The notes beneath the pieces are model-generated. The model was not told the origin of the DNA and did no database searches. It was given only the letters and a program-made list of their open reading frames with translations. The position numbers and the translations under genes were made by a program. A DNA stretch of 64,000 bases from Raoultibacter massiliensis (lineage in GTDB: Bacteria; Actinomycetota; Coriobacteriia; Coriobacteriales; Eggerthellaceae), in the NCBI RefSeq assembly GCF_900199545.1, contig NZ_LT962671.1, forward strand, positions 757,430 through 821,429. Reading direction: 5' to 3'. This document shows, one piece after another, positions 1 through 9,659 of the stretch (position 1 is the stretch's first letter; the number at the start of each line of letters is the position of its first letter).

Positions 1-104
1 CCGTTATCAGTCCGATCGAAGAGCGCAGCGTCCGAAGCGCGCGTGTCTTCCTTTACCTGATGGTCCTGGTGCAAGCTTCTTGCGGCGGGATTTTTTGTTT
101 TCAG

Positions 105-162
105 GGTGCAATGGCCGCACACCGATCGCCCGCAGGGCGGCATCGGCTGTTCGGGCTGCACC
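105..162 (+). promoter_or_regulatory. Structured 5' leader of the ilv operon
   Basis: Nested inverted repeats lie just upstream of ilvD. GGTGCA (105-110) pairs with TGCACC (157-162). Inside it CCGATCGCCC (122-131) pairs with GGGCG plus ATCGG (135-146), with a two-base bulge. A weak 37-codon reading frame starting MVLV (60-173) runs through it, so peptide-coupled attenuation is possible, but that frame has no convincing ribosome binding site and there is no U-tract. The segment at 153-166 resembles a T-box end but lacks the UGGN bulge in register. Confidence 0.35.
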
Positions 163-194
163 GCGGCATATGACGGACGGAAGGAAGGCATGAC

Positions 195-1877
195 ATGCAC
201 TATCGCAGCGATGCTGTGAAGACGGGGGTTGCGCGCGCTCCGCACCGCAGCCTCCTTAAAGCCGATGGCATAACCGACGAGGAGCTGGGCCGCCCGCTCG
301 TCGCCATCGTCAACTCGCGAAACGACATCATTCCGGGCCACAACAATCTCGATAAGATCGCCGAGGCCGTCAAGGCGGGCGTCTACATGGCAGGCGGCGT
401 GCCTTTCGAGATTTCGACTATCGGCGTATGCGACGGCATCGCGATGAACCACGAGGGGATGCACTACTCGCTCGTTTCCCGCGAGGTCATAGCCGACTCG
501 GTCGAGTGTGCCGTGCAGGGCCATCGGTTCGACGCCATGGTATGCATCCCCAATTGCGATAAGATCGTACCGGGCATGCTCATGGGCGCGCTGCGCGTCG
601 ACATCCCGACCGTGTTCGTGTCGGGCGGCCCGATGCTTGCGGGCAAACAGCCGGGCGGCTGCGCTCCGTCAACCGACCTCAATACGCTTTTCGACGGGGC
701 TGCTGCGGTGATGAACGGAACCATGAGCGAAGACGAGCTCAAATACTACGAGGACACCGCGTGCCCCACCTGCGGCAGCTGTTCGGGCATGTTCACGGCT
801 AACTCGATGAACTGCCTGACCGAAGCGCTCGGCATCGCGCTTCCGGGCAACGGCACGATTCCCGCTGTGTATTCCGAGCGAATCCGCTTGGCGAAGCATG
901 CGGGCATGAAGGTTATGGAGCTGCTCGAAAAGGGCATCACGGCGCGCGACATCGTGGGCGAGGCGGCCATCCATAACGCGATGGAATGCGATATGGCCTT
1001 CGGCGGCTCGACGAACACCGTGCTGCATTTGACGGCGATCGCGGCCGAGGCCGGCCATCCGATCACCATGGACGATTGGGACGAGGCGTCTGCGCGCACG
1101 CCGCATCTCGTGAAGCTTCAGCCCTCGGGTCCGCGCCCGTTGTCCGATCTGTACGAGGTGGGCGGCGTGCCCGTGGTGATCGCCGAGCTTGCCAAACTCG
1201 GGCTCATCGACGAGAGCGCAACCACCTGCATGGGATCGATGGCCGAGTACCTCGCGCATATGAACGAGCAATGCATCGGCGCCGACGGCGAGGTGTGCCG
1301 CACCTTCGAGAACCCGTTTTCGGAAGCGGGCGCGCTCAGGGTACTCCATGGCAACATCGCTCCCGATGGTGCCATCGTGAAGAAATCCGCCGTTGATCCA
1401 GCGATGATGAACCATACCGGCCCCGCCCGCGTGTTCGACGGGGAGGAAGAGGCTTGCGCGGCCATCAACGAAGGCAAGATCAAGGCAGGCGATGTCGTGG
1501 TCATCCGCTACGAGGGCCCGAGGGGCGGGCCGGGTATGCGCGAGATGCTCATGCCGACATCGTCGATCGTGGGCATGGGCCTCTCGAAATCGGTCGCCCT
1601 TATCACCGACGGGCGGTTCTCGGGTGCGACGAAGGGGCCGGCTGTCGGGCACGTGAGCCCCGAAGCTGCCGCGGGCGGTCCGATCGCGCTCATCGAGGAG
1701 GGAGATAGCGTCACCGTCGACATCGAGGGTGGCGCGCTTGTTCTCAATATCGAAGAAGCGGAATTCGAGCGCAGGCGAGCAGCATGGCAGCCGCCCGCGC
1801 AGAAGCATGATCACGGTGTTTTGGCGCGATATGCGAAACTCGTCACATCGGCAGACAAGGGGGCTGTTCTCTCATGA
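195..1877 (+). CDS. ilvD: Dihydroxy-acid dehydratase
   Basis: This 560-residue protein dehydrates 2,3-dihydroxy-isovalerate and 2,3-dihydroxy-3-methylvalerate to the 2-keto acids, the step before transamination to valine and isoleucine. It has the family's Fe-S cluster cysteines in VCIPNCDKIVPGM (about residue 117) and CPTCGSCSGMF (about residue 189), and the usual N-terminal SRNDIIPGHNNL segment. Its length is normal for IlvD. The start is supported by AAGGAAGG six bases upstream. It is the first gene of ilvD-ilvB-ilvN-ilvC and its stop overlaps the ilvB start (ATGA). Expression may be controlled by the structured leader at 105-162. Confidence 0.97.
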   Translation: MHYRSDAVKTGVARAPHRSLLKADGITDEELGRPLVAIVNSRNDIIPGHNNLDKIAEAVKAGVYMAGGVPFEISTIGVCDGIAMNHEGMHYSLVSREVIADSVECAVQGHRFDAMVCIPNCDKIVPGMLMGALRVDIPTVFVSGGPMLAGKQPGGCAPSTDLNTLFDGAAAVMNGTMSEDELKYYEDTACPTCGSCSGMFTANSMNCLTEALGIALPGNGTIPAVYSERIRLAKHAGMKVMELLEKGITARDIVGEAAIHNAMECDMAFGGSTNTVLHLTAIAAEAGHPITMDDWDEASARTPHLVKLQPSGPRPLSDLYEVGGVPVVIAELAKLGLIDESATTCMGSMAEYLAHMNEQCIGADGEVCRTFENPFSEAGALRVLHGNIAPDGAIVKKSAVDPAMMNHTGPARVFDGEEEACAAINEGKIKAGDVVVIRYEGPRGGPGMREMLMPTSSIVGMGLSKSVALITDGRFSGATKGPAVGHVSPEAAAGGPIALIEEGDSVTVDIEGGALVLNIEEAEFERRRAAWQPPAQKHDHGVLARYAKLVTSADKGAVLS

Positions 1878-3667
1878 GCGCGAACAAGACGGAGAAACAG
1901 GGCACGACCATGACGGGAGCCCAGGCGGTCATCGCCTCGCTCGAGGCCGAGGGAGTCGATCTGGTATTCGGCTACCCGGGTGGGCAGGCTATCAAGATCT
2001 ACGACGCGCTCTACGACTCGAAGGTGCTCCGCCATGTGCTCTCGCGCCACGAGCAGGGTGCCGTGCACGAGGCGGACGGCTATGCGCGGGCGACGGGCCG
2101 CGTCGGCGTGGCCATCGTGACGAGCGGGCCGGGCGCCACCAATACGGTCACGGGCATCGCGACCGCCTACATGGACAGCGTGCCTCTTGTGGTTATCACC
2201 GGACAGGTGCCGCGCGGCGTCATCGGCACCGACTCGTTCCAGGAGTCCGACATCGTGGGCATCACGATGCCGGTTGTGAAGCACAGCTACCTCTTGCAAA
2301 CCACCGATGAGCTCACGCAGACCTTCCGCGAAGCGTTTCACATCGCGAGCACGGGTCGTCCGGGTCCGGTGCTCATCGACGTGCCGAGCGATTTGGCGAG
2401 CGAAGAGATGGTGTTCGACTATCCCGACGAGGTGAACCTGCCTTCGTACAAACCCACCTACAAGGGAAACGCCAAACAGGTCAAGCAGGCGGTGAACCTT
2501 CTGCGCGAATCGAAGCGCCCCGCGCTCTACGTGGGCGGCGGCATCATCTCGTCGGGTGCCACTCCCGAACTCGTAGAACTTGCCGAGACCATGCAGATTC
2601 CCGTGGTTACCACGCTCATGGGTAAGGGAGCGTTTCCTGCGTCGCATCACCTGAACTACGGGCCCATCGGCATGCACGGGTCTAAGTTCGCGAACATGAT
2701 CATGACCGAGGCCGATCTGATCATCGCCTGCGGCGCGCGGTTCTCCGATCGCGTGACGGGCAAGCTTTCCGAGTTCGCTCCCGATGCGAAGATCATTCAT
2801 ATCGATATCGACCCCGCAGAGATCGGCAAGGTGCGCGAGGTTCGGGTGCCCATCGTGGGCGACCTCAAGGGGGTGCTCGCCAACACATTGGCCGAGCTTT
2901 CCAAGCAGGCGGTTCCGCCTGCGCCCGCCGCATGGGTGGAACAGGCCGATGAATGGCGCCGCCGTTTCCCGTTCTACCATCCGGGCGTGGGCGACCGACC
3001 CGACGAGATCGTACCCGAAATCGTCATGAGCACGCTTTCGGGCATGCTTGACCCCGAAAAGAGCATCGTGGTAACGGAAGTGGGTCAGCACCAGATGTGG
3101 GCGGCCCAGCACATTCAGCGCGAAACGCCGCGTTCGTTCATCACGAGCGGGGGGTTGGGCACGATGGGCTTCGGCTTTCCCGCATCGATCGGAGCCGCGC
3201 TCGGGTGTCCTGACAAAACGGTCGTGTGCGTTGCAGGCGACGGATCGTTTCAGATGAACAGCCAGGAAATGGCGACGGCTGCCATTCAGAACGTTCCTGT
3301 GAAGGTTCTCATCATGGATAACCGCTGCCTTGGAATGGTGCATCAGTGGCAGAAGCTCTTCTACAACGAGCGCTATTCTTCGACGCTGCTCGATGCGGTG
3401 CCTGATTTCGTCAAGCTGGCCGATGCTTACGGTTGGCAGGCCGCCCAGGTCAGCCATCCCGACGATCTTGAGCGGGCGCTGCGCGCCATGCTCGATGCCG
3501 AGGGCCCGTACCTGCTCGACGTGGTGATCTCCCGCGATCAGAACGTGTATCCAATGGTTGCGCCCGGCAAGGCGATGAACGACGTCATCGGTGCGATCGA
3601 CGTTGCGGTCGGCGCGGTGCGCACGCTGGGCGATGACGAAGACGATAAGGGGGGAAGCCGGCGATGA
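1874..3667 (+). CDS. ilvB: Acetolactate synthase large (catalytic) subunit
   Basis: This 597-residue ThDP enzyme condenses pyruvate with pyruvate or 2-ketobutyrate, the committed step of branched-chain amino acid synthesis. The N-terminal half holds FGYPGGQ and the catalytic-Glu region RHEQGAVHEADGYARATG near residue 58. The C-terminal ThDP/Mg site is GDGSFQMNSQE (about residue 455) followed by the NRCLGMV segment. Length and domain order fit IlvB/IlvI. The start overlaps the ilvD stop by four bases and the stop overlaps ilvN in the same way, so the subunits are translationally coupled. Confidence 0.97.
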   Translation: MSANKTEKQGTTMTGAQAVIASLEAEGVDLVFGYPGGQAIKIYDALYDSKVLRHVLSRHEQGAVHEADGYARATGRVGVAIVTSGPGATNTVTGIATAYMDSVPLVVITGQVPRGVIGTDSFQESDIVGITMPVVKHSYLLQTTDELTQTFREAFHIASTGRPGPVLIDVPSDLASEEMVFDYPDEVNLPSYKPTYKGNAKQVKQAVNLLRESKRPALYVGGGIISSGATPELVELAETMQIPVVTTLMGKGAFPASHHLNYGPIGMHGSKFANMIMTEADLIIACGARFSDRVTGKLSEFAPDAKIIHIDIDPAEIGKVREVRVPIVGDLKGVLANTLAELSKQAVPPAPAAWVEQADEWRRRFPFYHPGVGDRPDEIVPEIVMSTLSGMLDPEKSIVVTEVGQHQMWAAQHIQRETPRSFITSGGLGTMGFGFPASIGAALGCPDKTVVCVAGDGSFQMNSQEMATAAIQNVPVKVLIMDNRCLGMVHQWQKLFYNERYSSTLLDAVPDFVKLADAYGWQAAQVSHPDDLERALRAMLDAEGPYLLDVVISRDQNVYPMVAPGKAMNDVIGAIDVAVGAVRTLGDDEDDKGGSRR

Positions 3668-4146
3668 GGCATATTCTTTCGGTTCTCGTAGAGAACAAAC
3701 CGGGCGTCTTGAGCCGCGTGACGGGACTTATTTCGAGGCGCGGGTTCAACATCGAATCGCTGTCGGTCGGCCCGACCGAAGATCCTACGATGTCGCGGGT
3801 GACCGCCATCGTGAAGGCCGACGACGTGTCCTACGAGCAGATCACCAAGCAGCTCCACAAGCTCATCAGCGTGCACAAGATCACCGATCTCACCAACGAT
3901 GCGGCGATCGAGCGTGAGCTCGTGCTGTTCAAGGTGAACGCCGCCCCCGAGCGTCGAAACGAGATCATCGAGATCGCGAACGTGTTCCGCGCGAAGATCG
4001 TCGACGTGGGCAGAAACTCGCTCACCATCGAAGCGACCGGCGACGAGAACAAGCTTAAGGGCATGGAGGATCTGTTCCGCGCCTACGGCATCAAGGAAAT
4101 CACGCGTACCGGCAAGATCGCCATGTCGCGCAACAGCAAGGATTAA
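3664..4146 (+). CDS. ilvN: Acetolactate synthase small (regulatory) subunit
   Basis: This 160-residue regulatory subunit binds IlvB and confers feedback control by branched-chain amino acids. The N-terminal ACT domain is clear (residues about 2-75: HILSVLVENKPGVLSRVTGL, then RRGFNIESLSVGPTED). A second regulatory domain follows, with the typical LVLFKVNAAPERRNEI segment. The length matches IlvH/IlvN. It begins inside the ilvB stop (ATGA), which supports co-translation of the two subunits. Confidence 0.96.
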   Translation: MRHILSVLVENKPGVLSRVTGLISRRGFNIESLSVGPTEDPTMSRVTAIVKADDVSYEQITKQLHKLISVHKITDLTNDAAIERELVLFKVNAAPERRNEIIEIANVFRAKIVDVGRNSLTIEATGDENKLKGMEDLFRAYGIKEITRTGKIAMSRNSKD

Positions 4147-5178
<1,032 letters not shown>

Positions 5179-5219
5179 CCGCTCGGACGTTCGACGCGGA
5201 TTTCGCTCAAGGGTTCGCG

Positions 5220-5251
5220 ACGGGGACTGTGTCAGGCGACGCAGCCCCCGT
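5220..5251 (+). terminator. Hairpin after ilvC
   Basis: ACGGGG (5220-5225) pairs with CCCCCGT, and the inner CTGTGTC pairs with GACGCAG with one G-U pair, closed by AGGC. Only TTT follows, so it is a weak rho-independent terminator. It also lies downstream of the convergent toxin gene. Confidence 0.6.
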
Positions 5252-5266
5252 TTCGCAAAGGATCGG

Positions 5267-5587
5267 TTAATCGCATAGGTCTACGATGGCGTAATCATCG
5301 ATGTCTTGCGATGTGTGAACGACCCGCCAGACGATAAGCTCGGATTCGCTGTACGAATAGAAGAGCCGATAGGCGCCTACGAGGTAGGTGCGCCTTCCTT
5401 GGATCGTCAGGCGTTCGTCTTCGAACGTTCGACCGAGGTCGGGAAACTCGCAGAGAAGCTTGACGCTGCTTTGCAGACTGTCATACCAGGTACGGGCTTT
5501 GTCAGGGGATTGTGCAACTTGTCCGAGATACAATACGATTGATTCGATGTCATAGGCAGCCCGCGGGCGATAGATTGCCGTGCGCAT
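5267..5587 (-). CDS. RelE/ParE-family toxin of a type II toxin-antitoxin module
   Basis: This 106-residue protein fits the ParE/RelE plasmid-stabilisation toxin fold. The N-terminal helix contains YRPRAAYDIESIVLYLGQ. A loop follows with FPDLGRTFEDERL, then the C-terminal strands YLVGAYRLFYSY and IVWRVVHTSQD. ParE-type toxins act on gyrase and RelE-type toxins on ribosome-bound mRNA; the sequence does not decide which. It follows the Phd-like antitoxin by six bases on the same strand, the usual antitoxin-first order. It is convergent with the ilv operon. Confidence 0.85.
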   Translation of the reverse strand: MRTAIYRPRAAYDIESIVLYLGQVAQSPDKARTWYDSLQSSVKLLCEFPDLGRTFEDERLTIQGRRTYLVGAYRLFYSYSESELIVWRVVHTSQDIDDYAIVDLCD

Positions 5588-5593
5588 GCCGGG

Positions 5594-5887
5594 CTAGCCG
5601 TTCCAGGTTGAAAAGATGCTCTGCATGCGCGCGTCAAGCTCTTCTTGGCTGACTGCCTCCGGACGGTACCGCGCTTCGATCTCTGCTTCCCGAAGTTTGA
5701 GAACGTATCGTTCATGGTGACGTTGCCGCTCATAGGCCTCGCAGTCCATGACGACGAGTGCTGCAACGCCGTTTTTTGTTAAGTACAGCGGTTGTTGGCT
5801 CTGTCGAGCGTCTTCGCAAATGCCATTGAGATCGGTGCGTAAATCACTGATGGGACGAATTCGAGGCAATGGTGACGGCATAAGCAC
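5594..5887 (-). CDS. Phd/YefM-family antitoxin
   Basis: This 97-residue antitoxin has a Phd/YefM-type N-terminal DNA-binding domain (PRIRPISDLRTDLNGICED, then PLYLTKNGVAALVVMDCEAYER). A charged C-terminal tail would be the toxin-neutralising segment. The ATG at 5887 has AAGGAG about seven bases upstream. It probably represses its own promoter through the CAAAATTTTG palindrome at 5919-5928. A decayed copy of the same family is found at 9660-9823. Confidence 0.85.
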   Translation of the reverse strand: MLMPSPLPRIRPISDLRTDLNGICEDARQSQQPLYLTKNGVAALVVMDCEAYERQRHHERYVLKLREAEIEARYRPEAVSQEELDARMQSIFSTWNG

Positions 5888-5913
5888 TCCTTCTTTGTTT
5901 CTCGTGCCTTGCA

Positions 5914-5928
5914 GTATACAAAATTTTG
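5914..5928 (-). promoter_or_regulatory. Promoter and candidate operator of the toxin-antitoxin pair
   Basis: Read on the minus strand, the perfect palindrome CAAAATTTTG (5919-5928) is joined to a TATACT-like -10 element about 30 bases before the antitoxin ATG. Type II antitoxins typically bind palindromes overlapping their promoter. This assignment is inferred from position. Confidence 0.45.
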
Positions 5929-6055
5929 CACAAATATTGAATACCTATCTGCGTATGAAGCAGATCTTTATGCTCTGGTAGCTGTCATGTATTATTGAAC
6001 GAGCTGCAATTTGCCAATCGTTTTCGAATGCTTGGAGGCAGATTGATCTGAAGCA

Positions 6056-7624
6056 ATGGGTAATCGCGAAGCAGAAAGGCTGGAAGAAGATGTTGTTGAA
6101 AACAGGCAGTGCGGGCGTTTCGGCGTCAACGGTGCGGCGCAAAGCGTGTCGGGGGGGGGTTCTTGTTTAAGAGCGGCTCTGCTGGCTCTTTCATTTTGCT
6201 TGGCGGCGTTGGCCCTTGCGGGATGCGCTGGTACCGATTCTTCAAGTGGGGGCAATGCCCCAGCGGGCGATGGTGCATCCGCTCCGGTTCGGAGCGAACC
6301 GCCCCGAACAGAGGAGCGCCCGGCTGCTGCCTCGGTCGATACCTACTACGTTCGATACGCGCGCGGAAAAACCGCAACCCAACTGACCTCCGTGTCGGGG
6401 GAGGTTGTTGATCTGCCCGACGGATACCAGGTCGTAGGACCCTATTCAAACGGTTTGGCTATGGTGCGCTGGCTTGAAACCTCAGACGACCGATGGGGAG
6501 TCGGTACCGACGGGAACTTCGACTACGGGTTTATGGACGCGTCGGGCAACCTTAAAATCAAAGTGGACGATGCGGCGGCTTCCATAGGGTTGCCGGCCGA
6601 AAACGACGAAGGCGCCGCTCTGAGATGCACGCCCGGTGCGTACTTTCAGGAAGACCGGGCGGTGCTGGACTGCCGGTACGGTGCGTCTGGCAACGGGTAC
6701 CATTTCTCGCTGGTGATTGACGCGCAGGGAAGCGTCGTCGCCTGGACGGGGCTCGATGGCGGGCGCATGGACGTCGGGGCGGCGGCCTCTTTGCCCTATA
6801 CGAGCTTTCCCGACTCAATGGAGCTCGTCAACTTTCCCAATTTCGATATCTCCAGCGCATACGAGAAGGGGCTTCTGCAGACTAGTTTGGGCACGTCTCT
6901 GGCCCAAGACCATACGATCCTGCTCGATGCGGATGGGGAGGTGTATGCGAACTTCTACGGGTCGGACAGCTACGTGCGCAGCTCGGACTTGCTGAACTCT
7001 CGCTATGTCGTGGGCGGTCTGTACAACGTGTGCTCCTATGAGGCATGGGTGCCCGAGGCGAACCCCGTCGACGTATTCGATATCGTCGACATCTTGGAAG
7101 CCGAGGACTTCGACGACGCCCAGATCGTCGGTATGGCGGGGGATGGGCCGGTGGTCATCATTAACGCGCAGTCGAACACAGCCAAAGGGGAGCGTGTGCT
7201 GACGGGCCTGTATGATTTCGAGGCAGGTTCGTGGGTTGTCGAGCCCGTGTTGGGCGGCAGTGCGCAGGCGGCCCACTACGACGTCTTCCCCGTCAGTATC
7301 GAAGGGAAATACAACGAATCGTACGAAGGCGGTTCGTGCGGCCTTATGTCCCCGGACGGAATGTGGCTGTTTGCACCTGACGTTCTCTACGATGGCGAGA
7401 TATGCAGCGAGTTTACGTACTTGCATGGCTCTTACTGGCTTGCGAAAGTCGGCAAAGGCGATAGCGAACGTAGCTATCTGATCGATGCTGCGAATCCTTC
7501 GCTCCAGCCGACTTGTGTGGAGGACCTTGTGCTACCCGAAGACTTCCGCGAGACCGATGCCATGGACGAGGAGCTCATCGAAGGCGCTTCCTCGCGCAGC
7601 CAAGAGAGGGGGGAAGTGCGATGA
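6056..7624 (+). CDS. Exported lipoprotein with WG-repeat-like segments
   Basis: This is a 522-residue surface protein of unknown function. After an N-terminal region comes a lipoprotein signal (AALLALSFCLAALALAGC; lipobox LAGC, about residues 40-57), then a low-complexity linker rich in Gly, Ser and Ala. The body has segments like WG-repeat (KWG) proteins: GPYSNGLAMVRW, YGFMDASGNLKI, CGLMSPDGMWLF. The start is uncertain: GGAGG lies about 20 bases before 6056, and a GTG just before the signal peptide is an alternative. A run of nine G (6151-6159) lies in the region before the signal peptide. The next lipoprotein gene overlaps its stop. Confidence 0.8.
   Translation: MGNREAERLEEDVVENRQCGRFGVNGAAQSVSGGGSCLRAALLALSFCLAALALAGCAGTDSSSGGNAPAGDGASAPVRSEPPRTEERPAAASVDTYYVRYARGKTATQLTSVSGEVVDLPDGYQVVGPYSNGLAMVRWLETSDDRWGVGTDGNFDYGFMDASGNLKIKVDDAAASIGLPAENDEGAALRCTPGAYFQEDRAVLDCRYGASGNGYHFSLVIDAQGSVVAWTGLDGGRMDVGAAASLPYTSFPDSMELVNFPNFDISSAYEKGLLQTSLGTSLAQDHTILLDADGEVYANFYGSDSYVRSSDLLNSRYVVGGLYNVCSYEAWVPEANPVDVFDIVDILEAEDFDDAQIVGMAGDGPVVIINAQSNTAKGERVLTGLYDFEAGSWVVEPVLGGSAQAAHYDVFPVSIEGKYNESYEGGSCGLMSPDGMWLFAPDVLYDGEICSEFTYLHGSYWLAKVGKGDSERSYLIDAANPSLQPTCVEDLVLPEDFRETDAMDEELIEGASSRSQERGEVR
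6151..6159 (+). repeat. G9 homopolymer inside a lipoprotein N-terminus
   Basis: Nine consecutive G residues encode part of the SGGGS stretch just before the signal peptide. Any change that is not a multiple of three would frameshift the lipoprotein, so this is either a candidate phase-variation tract or an error-prone site in sequencing. Confidence 0.9.
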
Positions 7625-9171
7625 GCACGAGAATCGGTTTGTCGCGCTCCCCCAAAATGCGCTTTGCGATGGGTTCGGGCGAAGCAAATGGAGCGGATTT
7701 GAGAGGAGAAGCCAAGATGCGGTTGAAGCTCGGGTCGATGCTCATCCTGGCTGCTGCCGTTTTCTCGTTGTGCGGATGCTTAACGGGGTGCTCGGGTGAA
7801 ACAGGAGCTCGAGGCGCGGTTTTCGCGCCCCCTCAGCTGGACGCGTCTACTGGTCCTGCCGGCGCGGAAGAACAGATATCCTATATCGTGGGCAATGCCG
7901 GTCAGGCGCTGCCCGTTGAAGAGCGTCCTTCGCGCGTTATGCAGCTGGGGGTGGATGCAGGCGCAGGTGTGGCTGCTCAGGAAGCGCTGCACATGCAGGA
8001 GTGGACGAACTACTTCTATGACGAGTCTGGGCGCCTCGTGAAAACGGCGACGTTCGGAGAGACGGTTCTCGCTAACACGACGTCCTCCTACGAGTACGAT
8101 GCGGATGGCAGACTCCTATCGGCGCGGGTTCAAACGGATGACGGAGACATCGCCTCTCTCGACTATGTCTACGAACGGGGAAGGCTGGCAAAGGCGGAGG
8201 CGACGACGTGCAAGGGGGGAGAGTCGAGCGGCTCTTCCGTCGAAACGTATTCATACGACGATGACGCCTGCGCCCTTACGGTCGACAGGTATTACGCGGA
8301 CGGCGCCTTGAAAGAGACCCTGGTGGTGCGCTTCGATGCGAATCATCCTTGGGAAGGTAATCCCCTCGATTACGACGGGGGACGCATGATATCCACCGAT
8401 GGTTACACTGCGGAAGGCGAGATGAAACAGCACGACGAGTTTGTCTACAACGAAGACGGCACCCCGTCGCTGAAGACCATTCAGGTGCTTCCCGTCGACG
8501 GCGGCGGGGAATCGTACAGCGAGCGCGCTTACGCCTACGATGAAAACGGATTCGAAACGTACGTGACCTTCAAGCAGACCCTTGCCGACGTCCATCAAGC
8601 GTACCGTATCGAGCGCACGTTCGGCGCCGGCGGAAGGATGACGCAGAAAATCGAGCGGTCTAACATGGGCGATGAGGTGCGGACGTACGCTCGCGACGAG
8701 CGCGGGCGTGTCGTCGCGAGCAAGTGCGTCTCTGGCCTGGCCCCCATCGCATGGTATCCCTCCCTGACGGTGTACCAGTACGATCTGGGTCTGACCGAGG
8801 CATCTTCTTCCGAGGAGGGCATGGAAGAGGCGGCATCGCAATACGAAAGCGATCGCTTGAGGGAGAGCTACCTCGATTTGGCGGCCGTGTACGTGGCGGG
8901 AAGCTATCAGGCTAGGAGCGGAAGCATGTACGATGGGTCGCAGCCGGTGCTCGAGCTGCATGTCGACGGATCCGGCACTTTCGATGGCGTTTCGGGCAGA
9001 TGGGAGTGGGACGATACCGCTCGTGCCGTCTACGCCTACACCGGCGGCGAGGCTCCCGCGTGGTACGTCTGGGGGCAGGAGGCGGGCTATCCGAGTGGGC
9101 AGCGCTTGGGCGATGGCGCATTCGCCGAGTTCGACCGCGTACGCGACGAGAACGGTGTGCCGATTGACTGA
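7621..9171 (+). CDS. Exported lipoprotein with YD-repeat-like segments
   Basis: This is a 516-residue lipoprotein of unknown function. The hydrophobic signal LILAAAVFSLCGCLTGC is followed by tandem YD-repeat-like units: YDESGRLVK, YEYDADGRLLSA, YVYERGRLAK, YAYDENGFETY and YARDERGRVVAS. Such repeats form extracellular beta structures in RHS-type proteins. The C-terminus has an aromatic domain (VDGSGTFDGVSGRWEWDD). The ATG at 7621 overlaps the previous stop (ATGA) and has GAGGGGGGAAG upstream. The ATG at 7717, with GAGAGGAG nine bases before it, would give a more usual signal peptide length and may be the true start. Confidence 0.8.
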   Translation: MSTRIGLSRSPKMRFAMGSGEANGADLRGEAKMRLKLGSMLILAAAVFSLCGCLTGCSGETGARGAVFAPPQLDASTGPAGAEEQISYIVGNAGQALPVEERPSRVMQLGVDAGAGVAAQEALHMQEWTNYFYDESGRLVKTATFGETVLANTTSSYEYDADGRLLSARVQTDDGDIASLDYVYERGRLAKAEATTCKGGESSGSSVETYSYDDDACALTVDRYYADGALKETLVVRFDANHPWEGNPLDYDGGRMISTDGYTAEGEMKQHDEFVYNEDGTPSLKTIQVLPVDGGGESYSERAYAYDENGFETYVTFKQTLADVHQAYRIERTFGAGGRMTQKIERSNMGDEVRTYARDERGRVVASKCVSGLAPIAWYPSLTVYQYDLGLTEASSSEEGMEEAASQYESDRLRESYLDLAAVYVAGSYQARSGSMYDGSQPVLELHVDGSGTFDGVSGRWEWDDTARAVYAYTGGEAPAWYVWGQEAGYPSGQRLGDGAFAEFDRVRDENGVPID

Positions 9172-9236
9172 CGCACGCCGTTCGGTTTCGCAGCAAGGGG
9201 CGTATCTTGTTCAGGACAACGACAGGAGGAACAATC

Positions 9237-9542
9237 ATGAATGCTGGTTGCGGAAGAAGACCGATGGGATTGAATGCATCGGGCATTGCCTCCCGGATGA
9301 TCGGAATAGCGATCGCGTTGCTGATAGGTCTCAGCATCGTGTCGGGCTGTTCTTCGGAGGAATGCGACGATTGCGGGAAAACGTTTTCCGGCCAGGCTTA
9401 CTACCAAAGCTATGTGTCGAATGCAAGCTACAACCCCTATCGGGAAGATGGGGGAGAGTTGTACGAGGGCGTCGGCGCGATCTGCGAGGAGTGCGCGCGG
9501 GATCGCTGGGGAGGTGATTATCGAGACCACAAGGCGAAATAG
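9237..9542 (+). CDS. Small lipoprotein with paired CxxC motifs
   Basis: This 101-residue protein has a signal anchor (IGIAIALLIGLSIVSGC) with lipobox VSGC. A compact domain with two Cys pairs follows, ECDDCGKTF and ICEECARD, suggesting a zinc ribbon or disulfide-stabilised knuckle at the cell surface. The start at 9237 is chosen because an ideal AGGAGG lies seven bases upstream; an in-frame ATG 30 bases earlier has no such site. It is third in a row of lipoprotein genes on the plus strand. Function unknown. Confidence 0.75.
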   Translation: MNAGCGRRPMGLNASGIASRMIGIAIALLIGLSIVSGCSSEECDDCGKTFSGQAYYQSYVSNASYNPYREDGGELYEGVGAICEECARDRWGGDYRDHKAK

Positions 9543-9571
9543 CGCAATGCATGGGGATGCGCAGGGGTCAT

Positions 9572-9604
9572 GTGCCCTTTGCCTCGCTGGGGGGCAAAGG
9601 GCAC
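9572..9604. terminator. Long perfect stem after the lipoprotein genes
   Basis: GTGCCCTTTGCC (9572-9583) pairs perfectly with GGCAAAGGGCAC (9593-9604). There is no U-tract on either side, so it may be a transcript-stabilising or weak terminator hairpin. Confidence 0.55.
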
Positions 9605-9659
9605 GAAGGCGGTCTCTGCATGTTGCGTTTTCGATTTTGCGCTGATGCAGAAAATGAGA

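Noticed and set aside
147..170. T-box riboswitch upstream of ilvD
   Set aside because: The segment GGGCTGCACCGCGG resembles the T-box end, but the UGGN needed to pair with tRNA is out of register, and no specifier loop or AG-bulge structure could be made out.
1811..3457. 548-codon open frame antisense to ilvB
   Set aside because: It is a third-position shadow typical of GC-rich coding DNA; the plus-strand ilvB is certain and the antisense product is His/Arg-rich with no motif or binding site.
7513..7620. Earlier start for the second lipoprotein
   Set aside because: It would overlap the first lipoprotein by 111 bases and place more than 60 residues before the signal peptide; starts at 7621 or 7717 have good binding sites.
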